Counted from the stretch's first letter, positions 15,196 to 24,740 are shown. The stretch is DNA of 38,470 bases from JBJHBP01 sp050485645 (GCA_050485645.1 JBJHBT010000038.1:1-38470); one strand, 5' to 3'. Program-made: numbers and translations. Notes: generated by a model not told the origin, from the letters alone.

Positions 15196-16947
15196 TCACA
15201 TGCGTTCAACGACGCGTATGCCGAGCAGCCCGAGTCCGCATTGCAGCGTACGTGCAACCAGTTCACACAGCGCCAGGCGGCTGTTGCGTGTCGTTTCATC
15301 GTCGGCGCGCAGCACCGGACAGCGCTCAAAGAAGTGATGGTATGCCGTTGCCAGCTCGAACAGATAGTTGCACAGACGATGCGGCTCCAGTGAATCGGCC
15401 ACGGCCTCCACGACACGCGCAAACTGCGCCAGCTGCAGCACCAGCCGGCGTTCGGCCGCATCGGCTATTACGAAGCGCACCCCGGTCATGTCCACGCGCA
15501 GACCTTCCTGCGCGGCGCGTCGGGCAATGGAACGCGCACGCACGTACGAATAGATCATGTACGGTGCGGTGTTGCCCTCCAGCGCCAGCATGCGCTGCCA
15601 GTCGAACACGTAATCCCTGACGCGATCGCCGGACAGATCAGCGTACTTGAGCGAACCGATACCGACCACGCGCGCAACGTTGCGACGTTCTTCCTCATCC
15701 AGCTCCGGGTTCCGTTCGGCGAGCACCTGCAGGGCACGCTGCTCGGCTTCCTCCAGCAGATCGGTGAGCTTTACCGAATCACCGCTGCGCGACCTGAACA
15801 TCTTGCGATCGCTGCCAAGCACGGATCCGAAGCCCGCGAAATCGATGCGCACGTCGTCGCTCACCCAGCCGCACTGACGCAGCGCCTGGGTAAACATTTC
15901 CACGTGCTGCCGCTGCGGCAGACCGATCACATAGATCAGGCGGCCGGCGCGCAGCTCGTCGACTCGAAACATCGCGGCGGCCAGATCAGTGGTTGCATAC
16001 AGGTAACCGCCATCGGACTTGCGTACGATCAGCGGCAGGGGCTGGCCTTCCTTGCCGGTGAAGCCATGCGGGTAGATCACCGCCGCGCCATCGCTGGTCT
16101 TCAGGTGACCCTCGCGTTCCAGGCGCTGCATCATGCCCGGCAGGCGATCGTTGTAGAAACTTTCACCGCGAATATCGGCCTCGGTGAGGCGCACGTCCAT
16201 GCGGTCGTAGACGGACTGGAAGTAGCGCGCCGACACGGCCACCAGCGCCCGCCATACCGCAAGCGTAGTTTCGTCGCCGCTCTGCAGCGCGACCACGCGT
16301 CGACGGGCGCGATCAGCGAACGCCGGCTCCGTATCGAAGCGCTGGCGTGCGTGCTGGTAGACGGCCGTGAGGTCCCCCGGCGGTTCACCACCCGATGGGT
16401 CGTAGCCCTGATCGAGCAGGCTCTCGATCAGCATGCCGAACTGCGTGCCCCAGTCGCCCACATGATTCTGCCGCACCACATCGTGGCCGAGAAACTCCAG
16501 CACGCGCACGATGGCGTCGCCGATGATGGTCGAGCGCAGGTGCCCGACGTGCATTTCCTTGGCCACGTTCGGCGCGGAGTAATCCACGACCACGCGCTGC
16601 CGCGTGGCAGCTGGCGGTACACCCAGCCGTTCATCCGACCGCATCGCCTCCGCCACCTGCTCCAGCGCGGTGTCGGCAACGGTCAGATTGACGAATCCGG
16701 GACCTGCGATGTCGGCCGAGGCAATCAGCGGCCCGAGTTCGAGCTCAGCGACGATCCGCGCCGCAATGTCACGCGGTTTCGCGCCGACGCGTTTGGCCAG
16801 TCCCATCGCAAGATTGGCCTGATAGTCACCGAATTCGGGCCGGGTGGCCGGTGTCACCATCGGATCGGCGTCCACGCAGGCATCGCCCAGGCTCCTGACA
16901 ACGGCCGCGCGCAAGGCCGATTCGATGCGGGTCTGTAAGTCAGTCAT
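15196..16947 (-). CDS. argS: Arginyl-tRNA synthetase
   Basis: The 583-residue protein (E. coli ArgS 577) charges tRNA-Arg in the cytoplasm. The N-terminal tRNA-binding domain occupies about residues 1-110. The class I HIGH motif appears as HVGH (133-136) in the context SAPNVAKEMHVGHLRSTII. The KMSKS region is degenerate (DRKMFRSRSGDSVKL), as often in ArgS. The C-terminal anticodon-binding domain has TAPYMIYSYVRARSI and a final LLGIRVVERM. Start is the ATG at 16947. It leads DUF2721 downstream. Nothing unusual seen. Confidence 0.97.
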   Translation of the reverse strand: MTDLQTRIESALRAAVVRSLGDACVDADPMVTPATRPEFGDYQANLAMGLAKRVGAKPRDIAARIVAELELGPLIASADIAGPGFVNLTVADTALEQVAEAMRSDERLGVPPAATRQRVVVDYSAPNVAKEMHVGHLRSTIIGDAIVRVLEFLGHDVVRQNHVGDWGTQFGMLIESLLDQGYDPSGGEPPGDLTAVYQHARQRFDTEPAFADRARRRVVALQSGDETTLAVWRALVAVSARYFQSVYDRMDVRLTEADIRGESFYNDRLPGMMQRLEREGHLKTSDGAAVIYPHGFTGKEGQPLPLIVRKSDGGYLYATTDLAAAMFRVDELRAGRLIYVIGLPQRQHVEMFTQALRQCGWVSDDVRIDFAGFGSVLGSDRKMFRSRSGDSVKLTDLLEEAEQRALQVLAERNPELDEEERRNVARVVGIGSLKYADLSGDRVRDYVFDWQRMLALEGNTAPYMIYSYVRARSIARRAAQEGLRVDMTGVRFVIADAAERRLVLQLAQFARVVEAVADSLEPHRLCNYLFELATAYHHFFERCPVLRADDETTRNSRLALCELVARTLQCGLGLLGIRVVERM

Positions 16948-17065
16948 GGGCGTGTTCCGGCCGGCAGGGCATGGCAGAGGTGCGCGTGCGAATACGCCAA
17001 CGGAGTCTGGCTACGCGGTCCGGAACCGCCCCGGTTCGTATTCGGCGAGAGAATATCCGCGGAAT

Positions 17066-17141
17066 TGGTGCCGGCTGAGGGATTCGAACCCCCGACCCCC
17101 TGATTACAAATCAGGTGCACTACCAGCTGTGCTAAGCCGGC
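17066..17141 (-). tRNA. tRNA-Thr (anticodon UGU)
   Basis: The cloverleaf reads on the minus strand from GCCGGCTTAGC (17141 downwards) to GCCGGCACCA at 17066. The acceptor stem pairs GCCGGCT with AGCCGGC. The anticodon stem CCTGA/TCAGG encloses loop TTTGTAA, giving anticodon TGT (17106-17108 on the plus strand as aca). The T arm has GGTTCGAATCC. The CCA end is encoded. Length is 76 nt. Confidence 0.96.
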
Positions 17142-17160
17142 ACGTCCTCCACGAGCGCGC

Positions 17161-17166
17161 ATTATA
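17161..17166 (-). promoter_or_regulatory. -10 element of the tRNA-Thr promoter
   Basis: A perfect TATAAT on the minus strand lies 19 nt before the mature 5' end of the tRNA, a usual distance. No convincing -35 hexamer was seen. Confidence 0.55.
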
Positions 17167-17285
17167 GCGGGATAGAAGCCGACACGGCGCTACCCGGCCG
17201 ACGCACGGCCGTCGCTCGTGAACAGCGGGGCGGTGACGGTTTGGCCCCGCTGGCGCCGATCAGTCGCCGAGGTCAGTCGCCGGGA

Positions 17286-18038
17286 TCAGCCGCCCGGCTT
17301 GCGCGCGCGCAGCAGGAAGCGGTCGGTGTTGCGCTCCAGCGACGGATCGCGGATGGCAAGCCTGCGGTCGTCCGCCGGGTTGGCAAGCAGATCCGACTCG
17401 GCCTCCACCTCGAACCCGGCGCGAGTCAGCACATCGCGCGCCTGCGACACCTGCATGCGATGCAGCGCCTGGTTGTCCTGTCCCGCGTCACCGCGATGGT
17501 CGATCAGGCCGAACACACCGCCGGGTTTGAGCGCATTGTAAATGCCGCGCACCAGCGTCACGGCCGCTTCCTCGCCCTGACCGTTGTAGGTGTCGTGCAG
17601 ATTCAATGCCGAGATCGCCGCATCCACGGTGCCGTCGATGCCCGCGGCGGCGATGTCGCCGTGCACCGGGCGCACATTGCCCAGTTGCGCATGCCGCGCC
17701 TGCTCGGCCTCGACGAAACCCTCGCGTTGCGTAAAGAACGCCGGGTTGTGCGCCAGCACCTGCCCCTGCGGGCCGACTGCCGCGGACAATACCTCGGTGT
17801 ACCAGCCCGCCGCCGCGATCACGTCCAGCACCGTCATGCCATCCTCGATGCCGACGAACTGTATGACCTGGATCGGGCGACGCGCCGCGTCCCGTGCCCG
17901 GTTCTCCTCGGCGCGCTGCGGCGATTCCAGTGCGGCGCGTAGGCGCGCTTCCTGTCCGTCCTGTGCAAAGGCCGGAAGCGCCAGCAGCAGACCCGTGCAG
18001 AGCGCAGCCATGACACCCTGAAGTGCGGAAGCTTTCAT
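17286..18038 (-). CDS. Exported class I methyltransferase-like protein
   Basis: The protein has 250 residues from the ATG at 18038; GAGGGGG lies 9 nt before it, which favours this start over an in-frame codon at 18176. The first 25 residues form a signal peptide ending in LPAFAQ. The mature part has a Rossmann methyltransferase-like fold: MTVLDVIAAAGWYTEVLS in place of the glycine-rich SAM loop, the post-I segment HNPAFFTQREGF, and LKPGGVFGLIDHR as motif III-like strand. The SAM loop is degenerate, and an exported methyltransferase would need SAM in the periplasm, so the activity is doubtful; such exported proteins are widespread and uncharacterised. It stands alone between tRNA-Thr and the SPOR gene. 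Confidence 0.82.
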   Translation of the reverse strand: MKASALQGVMAALCTGLLLALPAFAQDGQEARLRAALESPQRAEENRARDAARRPIQVIQFVGIEDGMTVLDVIAAAGWYTEVLSAAVGPQGQVLAHNPAFFTQREGFVEAEQARHAQLGNVRPVHGDIAAAGIDGTVDAAISALNLHDTYNGQGEEAAVTLVRGIYNALKPGGVFGLIDHRGDAGQDNQALHRMQVSQARDVLTRAGFEVEAESDLLANPADDRRLAIRDPSLERNTDRFLLRARKPGG

Positions 18039-18183
18039 GATCGTTTCCCCCTCGTTGTCGTACGCCCGTTGCACGGGCCGCGACCAACGATAGCCCAATG
18101 GCACAGCCATTCCTACCGGGGAAGCGGGCGGGACAGCAGGTGGAGGCAGCGGGTTGCGCCGGCGGTCGACATACACCGCATCA

Positions 18184-19005
18184 TCAGTCCGTCGGACAGG
18201 CCCGCTGTTCCAGACGGATGATGCGCCCTGGCGCCTGCAGGGCGTCGAAGTCCAGCGGTTCGTCCGGACGGAGATTCACATCGACCCAGTACACCGTCGC
18301 TCGCTGAGTGCGGTCGGCAATCTCCGGTTCCAGCCCCAGTGCGCGCAACTCCTCACGGCGACGTCCGGCGCGGCTGATCTCGCTGAACACACCGACGGAC
18401 ACGATGCTGCCCGTCTCCGTGCCGGGGATCACATACGAATCGGAGACGCCGCCCTCGCGTACGCGCGCGAGCACTTCGTTGGCCTCGGCGACGGTGGGAA
18501 TGCCATCGAGATACACCCAGTACCCCACCCAGATATCACCCTCGGCGACCCGCTGACTCGTCGCGTGGCCGGCGGTGCGCAGCCCGGATGCCGCCGCGGC
18601 GGCCTGGGCAAGTTCCCGGAACGGGCCAACACTGACGCAGCGCTGCGCAGGCAGGACGGGATCAGGCTCGGAAGCCAGGTCGGGTGAGATCTGTTCGTCC
18701 CGCGTCTGACCGGGGCTGTCGGCATCTTCGGCCACCGCGTCGCCCGGTGGCGGGACAGCGGGCGCATCGCTTTCCTCGTCAGCCCGTTGCGCGATTCCCG
18801 CGGAAGCATCGATCGCATCGCGCGGGGCACCGGCGTCGTCGGGTACCCTCGGGCGCACCAGCGTCGGGTCGACCTCGCTGACCAGTGTGATACCGGACGG
18901 ACCATCGGCGGCCACCGTGCCGGTTGCCGACTGGTCGGCGAACCAGTGATGCCAGGCGGCGAATCCAAGGTTCGCAAGCAACAGCGCGAGAAAGAGATTA
19001 CGCAT
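18184..19005 (-). CDS. SPOR-domain membrane-anchored protein
   Basis: The 273-residue protein starts with a membrane anchor (MRNLFLALLLANLGFAAW), then an acidic/proline low-complexity linker (about residues 40-120), then a SPOR domain beginning CVSVGPFRELAQAAAAASGL with the typical WVYLDGIPTVAEANEVL and GSIVSVGVFSEISRA repeats. SPOR domains bind glycan strands lacking stem peptides at the division septum. Its ATG overlaps the coaX stop by one base (TGATG), so translation is coupled. A cell-division role is inferred from the domain. Confidence 0.88.
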   Translation of the reverse strand: MRNLFLALLLANLGFAAWHHWFADQSATGTVAADGPSGITLVSEVDPTLVRPRVPDDAGAPRDAIDASAGIAQRADEESDAPAVPPPGDAVAEDADSPGQTRDEQISPDLASEPDPVLPAQRCVSVGPFRELAQAAAAASGLRTAGHATSQRVAEGDIWVGYWVYLDGIPTVAEANEVLARVREGGVSDSYVIPGTETGSIVSVGVFSEISRAGRRREELRALGLEPEIADRTQRATVYWVDVNLRPDEPLDFDALQAPGRIIRLEQRACPTD

Positions 19006-19772
19006 CAGCCCTGTTCCGCCAGCAATGCCAGTCCTTCGAGCACCAAGTCTGCCCTGATTTCAACGGCGGTTTCCAGCCAGCCATGCAACTCGGCGGCGTC
19101 GCCCCCGCACAGCAGCACCTGCGGGGGGCCGGCCACCATGCGATTCACCGTTGCCACGGCTCGATCCAGCCCGGCCGCCACCCCGAGCAGACCCGCGTGG
19201 CTGACCCCCTCCTCGGTGCTGCGCCCCAGCAACTGCCGGTCCGAAGGCGCAGACGCACGACCTGAGGTCGGACCGATGTAGCGCGTGCCGTTCAGCAACG
19301 CCTCGGCGCAGAGCCTGGGACCGGCGAAAATCAGCCCGCCCAGATGCTGGCCGCCATCGTCGAGCGCATCGAACGTCACCGCAGTGCCGGCCGAAATCAC
19401 ACACACCGGACCATCGACCATCGCCCGCGCCGCGAGCAGTGCGACCCAGCGATCCACGCCGAGCCGTTCGGGGTCGTCGTAGGCACAGCGCACACCCAGC
19501 GCTTCGGTCGTGGTGCGTGCGAACAGCGGCATCCGGCCGGTGACCTTGTGCACGACATCGCGTACACCGGCGGCCACGGACTCCGTGGCCACGTTGGCGA
19601 CCAATACCCGTCGCGGGCGGGACGGCACCGCGGCCGCGAGTTCATGCAGCGCCTGCTCGAGACGCCCGGCATGCAGCGCCGCACCCTGGTTGCTGAGTCT
19701 GCCCTCCAGCGCGCGCGCCCACTTGATGCGGGCGTTGCCTGCGTCGATGACGAAATCGGTCGCGTCCGTCAT
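19005..19772 (-). CDS. coaX: Type III pantothenate kinase
   Basis: The 255-residue protein phosphorylates pantothenate, the first step of coenzyme A synthesis. Motifs: DAGNARIKWA (phosphate-binding loop of the ASKHA fold), LGVDRWVALLAAR, VISAGTAVTFDAL, and GGLIFAGPRL. The start ATG overlaps the birA stop by four bases. The order birA-coaX is common in proteobacteria. Confidence 0.95.
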   Translation of the reverse strand: MTDATDFVIDAGNARIKWARALEGRLSNQGAALHAGRLEQALHELAAAVPSRPRRVLVANVATESVAAGVRDVVHKVTGRMPLFARTTTEALGVRCAYDDPERLGVDRWVALLAARAMVDGPVCVISAGTAVTFDALDDGGQHLGGLIFAGPRLCAEALLNGTRYIGPTSGRASAPSDRQLLGRSTEEGVSHAGLLGVAAGLDRAVATVNRMVAGPPQVLLCGGDAAELHGWLETAVEIRADLVLEGLALLAEQG

Positions 19773-20845
19773 GACGGTACGACGCTCTTGGCCACGGACG
19801 GTGCCGCCGCATGGTCCGCGGGACGGACACTGACTTCGCCGGCCACGACAAGCCTGATCGACCCGTCGGCCAGTCGCACCCGCAGTGCTCCGTCGTCGTC
19901 GACGCCTGCCGCCGTGCCATGAAACGCGCCATCGTGCTGCCGTACGCTCACCCCGCGTTCACGCAGCACGTCCGCTGCCGACCATTGCGCAAGGGTCGCG
20001 GCCATCCAGGCGGATGGCTGTGCGGACTCCGCACCGCGCAGCGGATCCCACAGTTCGTTGACGATTGCCGCTGCCAGTTCCGTGCGTGATGGCATCGGAC
20101 CACCGGTCGCCTCGCGCAGGTCGGTAGCGGCGCCTCGCCAGTCACTGACAAGGGCTTTCACCGACGACGACAGGTCCACGTTGAGACCCACGCCGATCAC
20201 CACGTGACTGCTGCCATCCGTCGCCATCGTGCGCTCCACCAGAATCCCGCCCAGCTTCCGGTCCTGCCAGACGATGTCATTGGGCCACTTCAGTCCGGCC
20301 TCGATGCCGGTGAGAGCGTGCAGCACCCGCCGGACCGCAACGCCGCTGGCCAGGGGCAGTATCGACGACGGCTCCAGTTCCGCCAACGCCCGCGACCGCC
20401 AGCCCACGGACAGGCACAGACAGCCTCCCAATGGCGCCTGCCAGCGACGGCCGCGCCGACCTCGTCCGGCGCTCTGGAACTCCGCGATGCAGACATCGAG
20501 CCTGCCGGGTAACGGTGCCCGTCTGAGCAGTTCAGCGTTGCTGGAGTCGATGTCCGTATGAACCGACAGCTGATTCAGTGCCGCGGCCAACGACGGATCC
20601 AGCAACACCGCCAGCCTGTGTTTGTCGATCAGCTCCACCGGCCGACTCAGGCGAATGCGGCCGCCACCGGCCCGCAGGTCTTGCGCTTCGAACTCCAGTG
20701 TCAGACCCCAGGCTTCGAACCGCTCGCGATGCCGGAGCGCCATGTCCGCGTCGACGGCTTCCACGCGATGCCAGGCGCCATCGGCGAGCAGCCGCAGCAT
20801 GGTTTCGGCAGTCGCAGCGCCCGAACCTGAAACATCATCCCTCAT
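19769..20845 (-). CDS. birA: Biotin-[acetyl-CoA carboxylase] ligase
   Basis: The 358-residue protein joins biotin to the carboxyl carrier protein. The catalytic domain shows GRGRRGRRWQAPLGG, LKWPNDI and KLGGILVE, with a C-terminal SH3-like domain (GTAAGVDDDGALRVRLADG). About 90 residues precede it and may be a winged-helix DNA-binding domain (ETMLRLLADGAWHRVEAV), as in E. coli BirA, though longer than usual at the front. It lies 21 nt behind plsY and overlaps coaX. Confidence 0.95.
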   Translation of the reverse strand: MRDDVSGSGAATAETMLRLLADGAWHRVEAVDADMALRHRERFEAWGLTLEFEAQDLRAGGGRIRLSRPVELIDKHRLAVLLDPSLAAALNQLSVHTDIDSSNAELLRRAPLPGRLDVCIAEFQSAGRGRRGRRWQAPLGGCLCLSVGWRSRALAELEPSSILPLASGVAVRRVLHALTGIEAGLKWPNDIVWQDRKLGGILVERTMATDGSSHVVIGVGLNVDLSSSVKALVSDWRGAATDLREATGGPMPSRTELAAAIVNELWDPLRGAESAQPSAWMAATLAQWSAADVLRERGVSVRQHDGAFHGTAAGVDDDGALRVRLADGSIRLVVAGEVSVRPADHAAAPSVAKSVVPS

Positions 20846-20866
20846 GTATCGGGAAACGGGTGGACG

Positions 20867-21502
20867 TTACCGGCCCAACAGGAACCGGCGCTGACGGTTC
20901 TCGTTGCCGGCGCGCATACGCGCGATGTTCGAGCGGTGGGTATAGATGAGCAGCGCCGTCACGCACAGCGCGAACGCGAACAGGCCGTGCTGCTCGGGCA
21001 GCCGCGTAACGCCGACGACGAACGCGGCACCGGCCGCGGAGGTTATCGTTGCCAGCCCGACGAACCCGGTGAACCCGATCACCAGAACCCAGAACAGCAG
21101 CACCCACAGGGCCAGTGTCGGGTCGATGAGAATCAGTACACCCGCCGCCGTTGCGCCGCCCTTGCCGCCAGCGAAATTGCAGAAGACGGGAAACACGTGA
21201 CCGAGTATGACCGCGAATCCCACCGCGAATGTGAGCAGCGCCGGATCGAGGCCGGGATCGGCGAGCGCGGCCGGCAGCGCAAGCCCCGGGATCAGCAGCA
21301 GGGCGACCACACCCTTGCCGACATCGATGGCCAGAACGGCCAGCGCGAACCGCATGCCGCGGGTGCGCAGGGCGTTGGTGCTGCCCGGGTTGCCACTGCC
21401 GGAACGCCGCAGGTCCACACCATACAGCTTCCCCAGCAGTACACCGCCGAGCACCGATCCGAGCAGGTAGGCGAGCGTGAATTTCAGGCCCAGTTCGATC
21501 AT
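20867..21502 (-). CDS. plsY: Acyl-phosphate:glycerol-3-phosphate acyltransferase
   Basis: The 211-residue multi-pass inner-membrane protein makes lysophosphatidic acid for phospholipid synthesis. The three family motifs are present: RSGSGNPGSTNALR, GHVFPVFCNFAGGKGGATA and HRSNIARMRAGNENR. Start is the ATG at 21502. It is the first gene of the tight run with birA, coaX and the SPOR gene. Confidence 0.96.
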   Translation of the reverse strand: MIELGLKFTLAYLLGSVLGGVLLGKLYGVDLRRSGSGNPGSTNALRTRGMRFALAVLAIDVGKGVVALLLIPGLALPAALADPGLDPALLTFAVGFAVILGHVFPVFCNFAGGKGGATAAGVLILIDPTLALWVLLFWVLVIGFTGFVGLATITSAAGAAFVVGVTRLPEQHGLFAFALCVTALLIYTHRSNIARMRAGNENRQRRFLLGR

Positions 21503-21569
21503 TGGTCGCTATGTTACCGCGTCATGCGTGCATCGGTGCTGATGCGCCGGCGCGGCCCATCGAATGCGT

Positions 21570-23447
21570 TCAGACGCCCAGCCACTGCCGTCTGCGCTCG
21601 GCCGTCTCCCTGTCCTGTTCGCTGTCCAGCGTCAGGGAAACATTGCCCCCGGGTGTGCCTCTCAACCGCAGTTCAAACTGCAGCAGCTCGTCACCGCGAA
21701 ACGCCTGAGCACTGATGGCATCGCCCACGCGGTAACGTGCCAGCCGCTTCGCGAGGCTGGCTTCGGTCACTCTCAGACCATCGAGCGCAATCAACAGATC
21801 TCCGGGAGCCAGGCCGGCGTTCTCGGCAACGGAATCGGCAAGCACGTTCACCAGCTCGAGCGCGCCGTCACGGGCACGCAGATTCACGCCCAGTGCGAGC
21901 CGTGCACCATCCGCGGTCCCCGCAGCGCCAGCGTCCTGCGTACCCGACGTCATCGTCACGCCGAAACGCTGCAGCAGGACACCCAGCGGCAGGTCTTCGG
22001 TGCCGCGCACCGCCTGGTCGAAGAACCCCCGCAAGGCCGGCGCATGCCGGTCACCAGCCAGCTCCAGCACCAGCGACTCGAAGCCGTCTTCGGGGACACC
22101 GTCGGCGCCGCTGCCGAAGCGTCGCCACAGCGTCCGCACCACGTCGTCCAGTGACAGCCCGCCGTCGGTCATCGCCCGCAGTGACAGATCCAGCGCCAGC
22201 GCTGTCAGTGCACCCTTGCTGTAGTAGCTGACGCTGGCGTTGATCGTGTTGGCCTCGGCCTTGTAGAGCACGTCCCAGGCGTCAAAGCTGGACTCCGCGA
22301 GGCTGTGTCGCAATCGGCCCGGAGTTCTGTACACGCGGCTGAGGATCTCCGCCAATCGCCGCAGGTAGTCCCGTGCCCCGATCAGGCCACCGCGCAGCAG
22401 CATCAGATCCTGGTAGTACGTGGTGACACCTTCAAAGACCCACAGCAGCCGGGTGTGGTTGCGGCGATCGAGACGGTAGGGTGTAAAAGCCGCCGGCTTC
22501 ACCCGCTTCACGTGCCAGCTGTGAAAGTACTCGTGGCTGACGAGGCCGAGAAACCGCTGGTAATCCGCGGACACGCCACCGTCGCCGGTCCGCGGCAGAT
22601 CGTCACGACTGAAGATCAGGCTCGAGGATGCGCGATGCTCCAGGCCGCCGTATCCATCGCCGGTGGCGATGGCGAGAAACCAGTACTCGCGAAACGGTGC
22701 CGGCGTGCCGAAAAATCCGATATGCGCCGCACACACCCGCGTCAGGTCGTCAGCTACGCGACGCCAGTCGGCGTCGACACGGCCGGCAACGACCAGACGG
22801 TGCGGCACGCCGCCGACATCGAAATCGATCCGCTCGTGGCGGCCGATCTCGACGGGATGGTCGATGAGTTCGTCGTAGTCATCGGCGCGGTAGGTACCGA
22901 AGCCGTGCCGATCGATGTCGACGGGTGTCATCGCGGTGGCCAGTCGCCAATCGGCGGCGTGTCCGCCTGCCGGCCTGATCAGGTCCACCTGCACGGCATC
23001 GTGCTCGCGCCCGTGAAACCAGACGAACACGCATGGGCCGTTGAAGTAGGCGCGATGTCTGTCCAGATACGCGCCGCGCACCGACAGATCAAACGCGAAC
23101 ACCGTCAGCCGCACCGTCAGCGTTCCGGCGGCATCCGCACACTCCCAGGTACCCTTCGCGATCCTGGTCGCGGTGACCGTGCGCCACTGGCCGTCCGCGT
23201 CGGTGCAGTGCGCGTCGGTGCAGTGCGCGTCGACCGCCACCACATGACGGGCGTACTCCCGCAGCAGATAGCTGCCGGGAATCCAGGACGGCAGCGAGAA
23301 TCGCTGCCGCGTGTCGGGCTGGTCGATGCTGCATTCGACGACGAACAGATGACGGTCGAGGTCCGCCGGTTCGAGGCGATAACGGATCAGGGCAGGCTCC
23401 TTACAGCCAGACGACGGGCTGCTGCAACCGGTGGCACGGGCGCGCAT
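21570..23447 (-). CDS. M61-family metallopeptidase with PDZ domain
   Basis: The frame has 625 codons from the ATG at 23447. The first 20 residues are Ser/Cys-rich and do not fit the family; an AAGGAG six bases before a CTG (about 23390, giving an N-terminus at IRYRLEPADL) suggests the true start may be that non-standard codon. The zinc motif HEYFH lies at residues 305-309 with W-VKRVKP after it; the third ligand is in FEGVTTYYQ (Glu339). A PDZ domain follows (about 510-600; VNVLADSVAENAGLAPGDLL). The family includes glycyl aminopeptidase. A 15-bp tandem duplication near 23203-23232 repeats five codons (DAHCT). No signal peptide is evident. It diverges from the riboswitch. Confidence 0.9.
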   Translation of the reverse strand: MRARATGCSSPSSGCKEPALIRYRLEPADLDRHLFVVECSIDQPDTRQRFSLPSWIPGSYLLREYARHVVAVDAHCTDAHCTDADGQWRTVTATRIAKGTWECADAAGTLTVRLTVFAFDLSVRGAYLDRHRAYFNGPCVFVWFHGREHDAVQVDLIRPAGGHAADWRLATAMTPVDIDRHGFGTYRADDYDELIDHPVEIGRHERIDFDVGGVPHRLVVAGRVDADWRRVADDLTRVCAAHIGFFGTPAPFREYWFLAIATGDGYGGLEHRASSSLIFSRDDLPRTGDGGVSADYQRFLGLVSHEYFHSWHVKRVKPAAFTPYRLDRRNHTRLLWVFEGVTTYYQDLMLLRGGLIGARDYLRRLAEILSRVYRTPGRLRHSLAESSFDAWDVLYKAEANTINASVSYYSKGALTALALDLSLRAMTDGGLSLDDVVRTLWRRFGSGADGVPEDGFESLVLELAGDRHAPALRGFFDQAVRGTEDLPLGVLLQRFGVTMTSGTQDAGAAGTADGARLALGVNLRARDGALELVNVLADSVAENAGLAPGDLLIALDGLRVTEASLAKRLARYRVGDAISAQAFRGDELLQFELRLRGTPGGNVSLTLDSEQDRETAERRRQWLGV

Positions 23448-23493
23448 TGTCGCACAGCTTGCAAATGCGGCGACGCCCTCCTAAGGTGGCGCG

Positions 23494-23680
23494 AGGCGGT
23501 GCCCCGGAATGGGGTTAAAAGGGAACGCAGTGCAAGACTGCGGCTGTCCCCGCAACTGTAAGCGGCAAGGCTGCAACGTCGACCATGGCCACTGAAGCGA
23601 CACGCTCCGGGAAGGCCTGTTGCAGCCGTCTGAACCGCGAGCCAGGAAACCTGCCGCCTGTGTCGTCCTTCCGCGCGCCG
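23494..23680 (+). ncRNA. Cobalamin (AdoCbl-type) riboswitch
   Basis: The order of conserved elements is complete: GGTGCCCC with GGGGTTAAAAGGGAA, then GGCTGTCCCCGCAACTGTAA, GCCACTG, CGGGAAGG and the B12 box AGCCAGGAAACCTGCC at 23640-23655. It sits about 115 nt before btuF and presumably shuts off the operon when cobalamin is plentiful. The 3' boundary is approximate. Confidence 0.95.
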
Positions 23681-23795
23681 GGGTAGCGTTCGGAGCGATA
23701 AACCGCCGTGGCGACAACTCTGTGTTTATTGCGGAGCCGGATCGCGACGTCGTGCAGCGACATCGCGGTCTTCTCCCTCAGCAGGAGATTGCGCC

Positions 23796-24740
23796 ATGCC
23801 GCGAATCGGCCGCCATTCGTTGTCAGTTGCCGTAGCGGCGGCCACTGCCGTCATACTGGCAACCGCCGCCACAATGATGTCCGTGCTGCTGCCCGCGGTG
23901 GCGTCGGCGCAGCAGAACACTTCCGTGACACCCGGCGCGGCCCGCGACGCGGATTCCGGCACCGCTCTCGACCCCCTGGCTGGCCTGCCACGAGTGGCTT
24001 CCATCAACCTGTGTTCAGACCAGCTGCTGCTGGGGCTGGCCGACCCCGAACAGATTCTCACCGTCAGCTGGCTGGCGGCCGATCCGGATGAATCGGTGTT
24101 CGCCGAAGCCGCAGGCCGGTTCCCGCTGAACTACGGCACCGCCGAAGAACTGATCCGCTACCAGCCCGATGTCGTGCTGGCCGGTACGCTGACCGGCGAC
24201 CACACCCGCTCGCTGCTCGAGCGCCTGGGTGTCGCGGTCGTGGCCCTGCCACCGGCCGACACGCTCGCCGAGGTGTTCGCCAACCTGCGTATCACCGCCG
24301 AAGCCATCGGCCAGCAGGAACGCGGCCGGCAGATCGCGGCGCGCATGCGTACGCAACTGGAACACTACCGGCGGACCCTGCCGAACGAGCGGCGTGACAC
24401 CGTCGTTGTCCGGCCGGGCGGCTTTACCGTGGGTGAATACGAATTGGCCGATGAACTGATGACGCTGGCCGGACTGCGTAATGTGGCCGCGGCCGAGGGT
24501 CTGGATCGCTGGGGCAGCCTGGCCATGGAAACCCTGCTGCGCAGCGCGCCGCAATTGCTGATCTTCAACGGCTACCGGGTCCATGAACCGTCGCTGGCGA
24601 ACTCCGTTCTGCAGCATCCGGCGCTGGCGCGCATCCGCGAAACCGTGGCCAGCACGACCATACCCACGCGCTACTGGGCCTGCGGCCTGCCGGAGAGCCT
24701 CGACTCGATTGCGCTGATGCGTCATGGAGCCGCTGGATGA
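23796..24740 (+). CDS. btuF: Cobalamin ABC transporter periplasmic binding protein
   Basis: The 314-residue protein starts at an ATG preceded by agcaggag. An N-terminal signal/membrane segment (about residues 8-40) is followed by the class III binding-protein fold: RVASINLCSDQLLLGLAD, then AEELIRYQPDVVLAG, and a long connecting helix. This is the helical-backbone type used for B12, haem and siderophores; the riboswitch points to B12. Its stop overlaps the start of the permease gene (ATGA). An outer-membrane BtuB receptor is not in the window. Confidence 0.88.
   Translation: MPRIGRHSLSVAVAAATAVILATAATMMSVLLPAVASAQQNTSVTPGAARDADSGTALDPLAGLPRVASINLCSDQLLLGLADPEQILTVSWLAADPDESVFAEAAGRFPLNYGTAEELIRYQPDVVLAGTLTGDHTRSLLERLGVAVVALPPADTLAEVFANLRITAEAIGQQERGRQIAARMRTQLEHYRRTLPNERRDTVVVRPGGFTVGEYELADELMTLAGLRNVAAAEGLDRWGSLAMETLLRSAPQLLIFNGYRVHEPSLANSVLQHPALARIRETVASTTIPTRYWACGLPESLDSIALMRHGAAG

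Noticed and set aside
15904..16938. 344-codon plus-strand frame opposite argS
   Set aside because: Antisense shadow; argS motifs are unambiguous on the other strand.
17066..17141. tRNA-Thr as an integration site for the accessory block
   Set aside because: The tRNA is about 5 kb from the block, with housekeeping genes between, and no duplicated tRNA 3' end was seen.
16944..17162. Short minus-strand frame with CNQGVGGSNPS-like residues
   Set aside because: Known artefact of translating a tRNA gene; it overlaps tRNA-Thr.
22305..23561. 418-codon plus-strand frame opposite the M61 gene
   Set aside because: Antisense shadow of a GC-rich gene; no recognisable motif, and it runs into the riboswitch.
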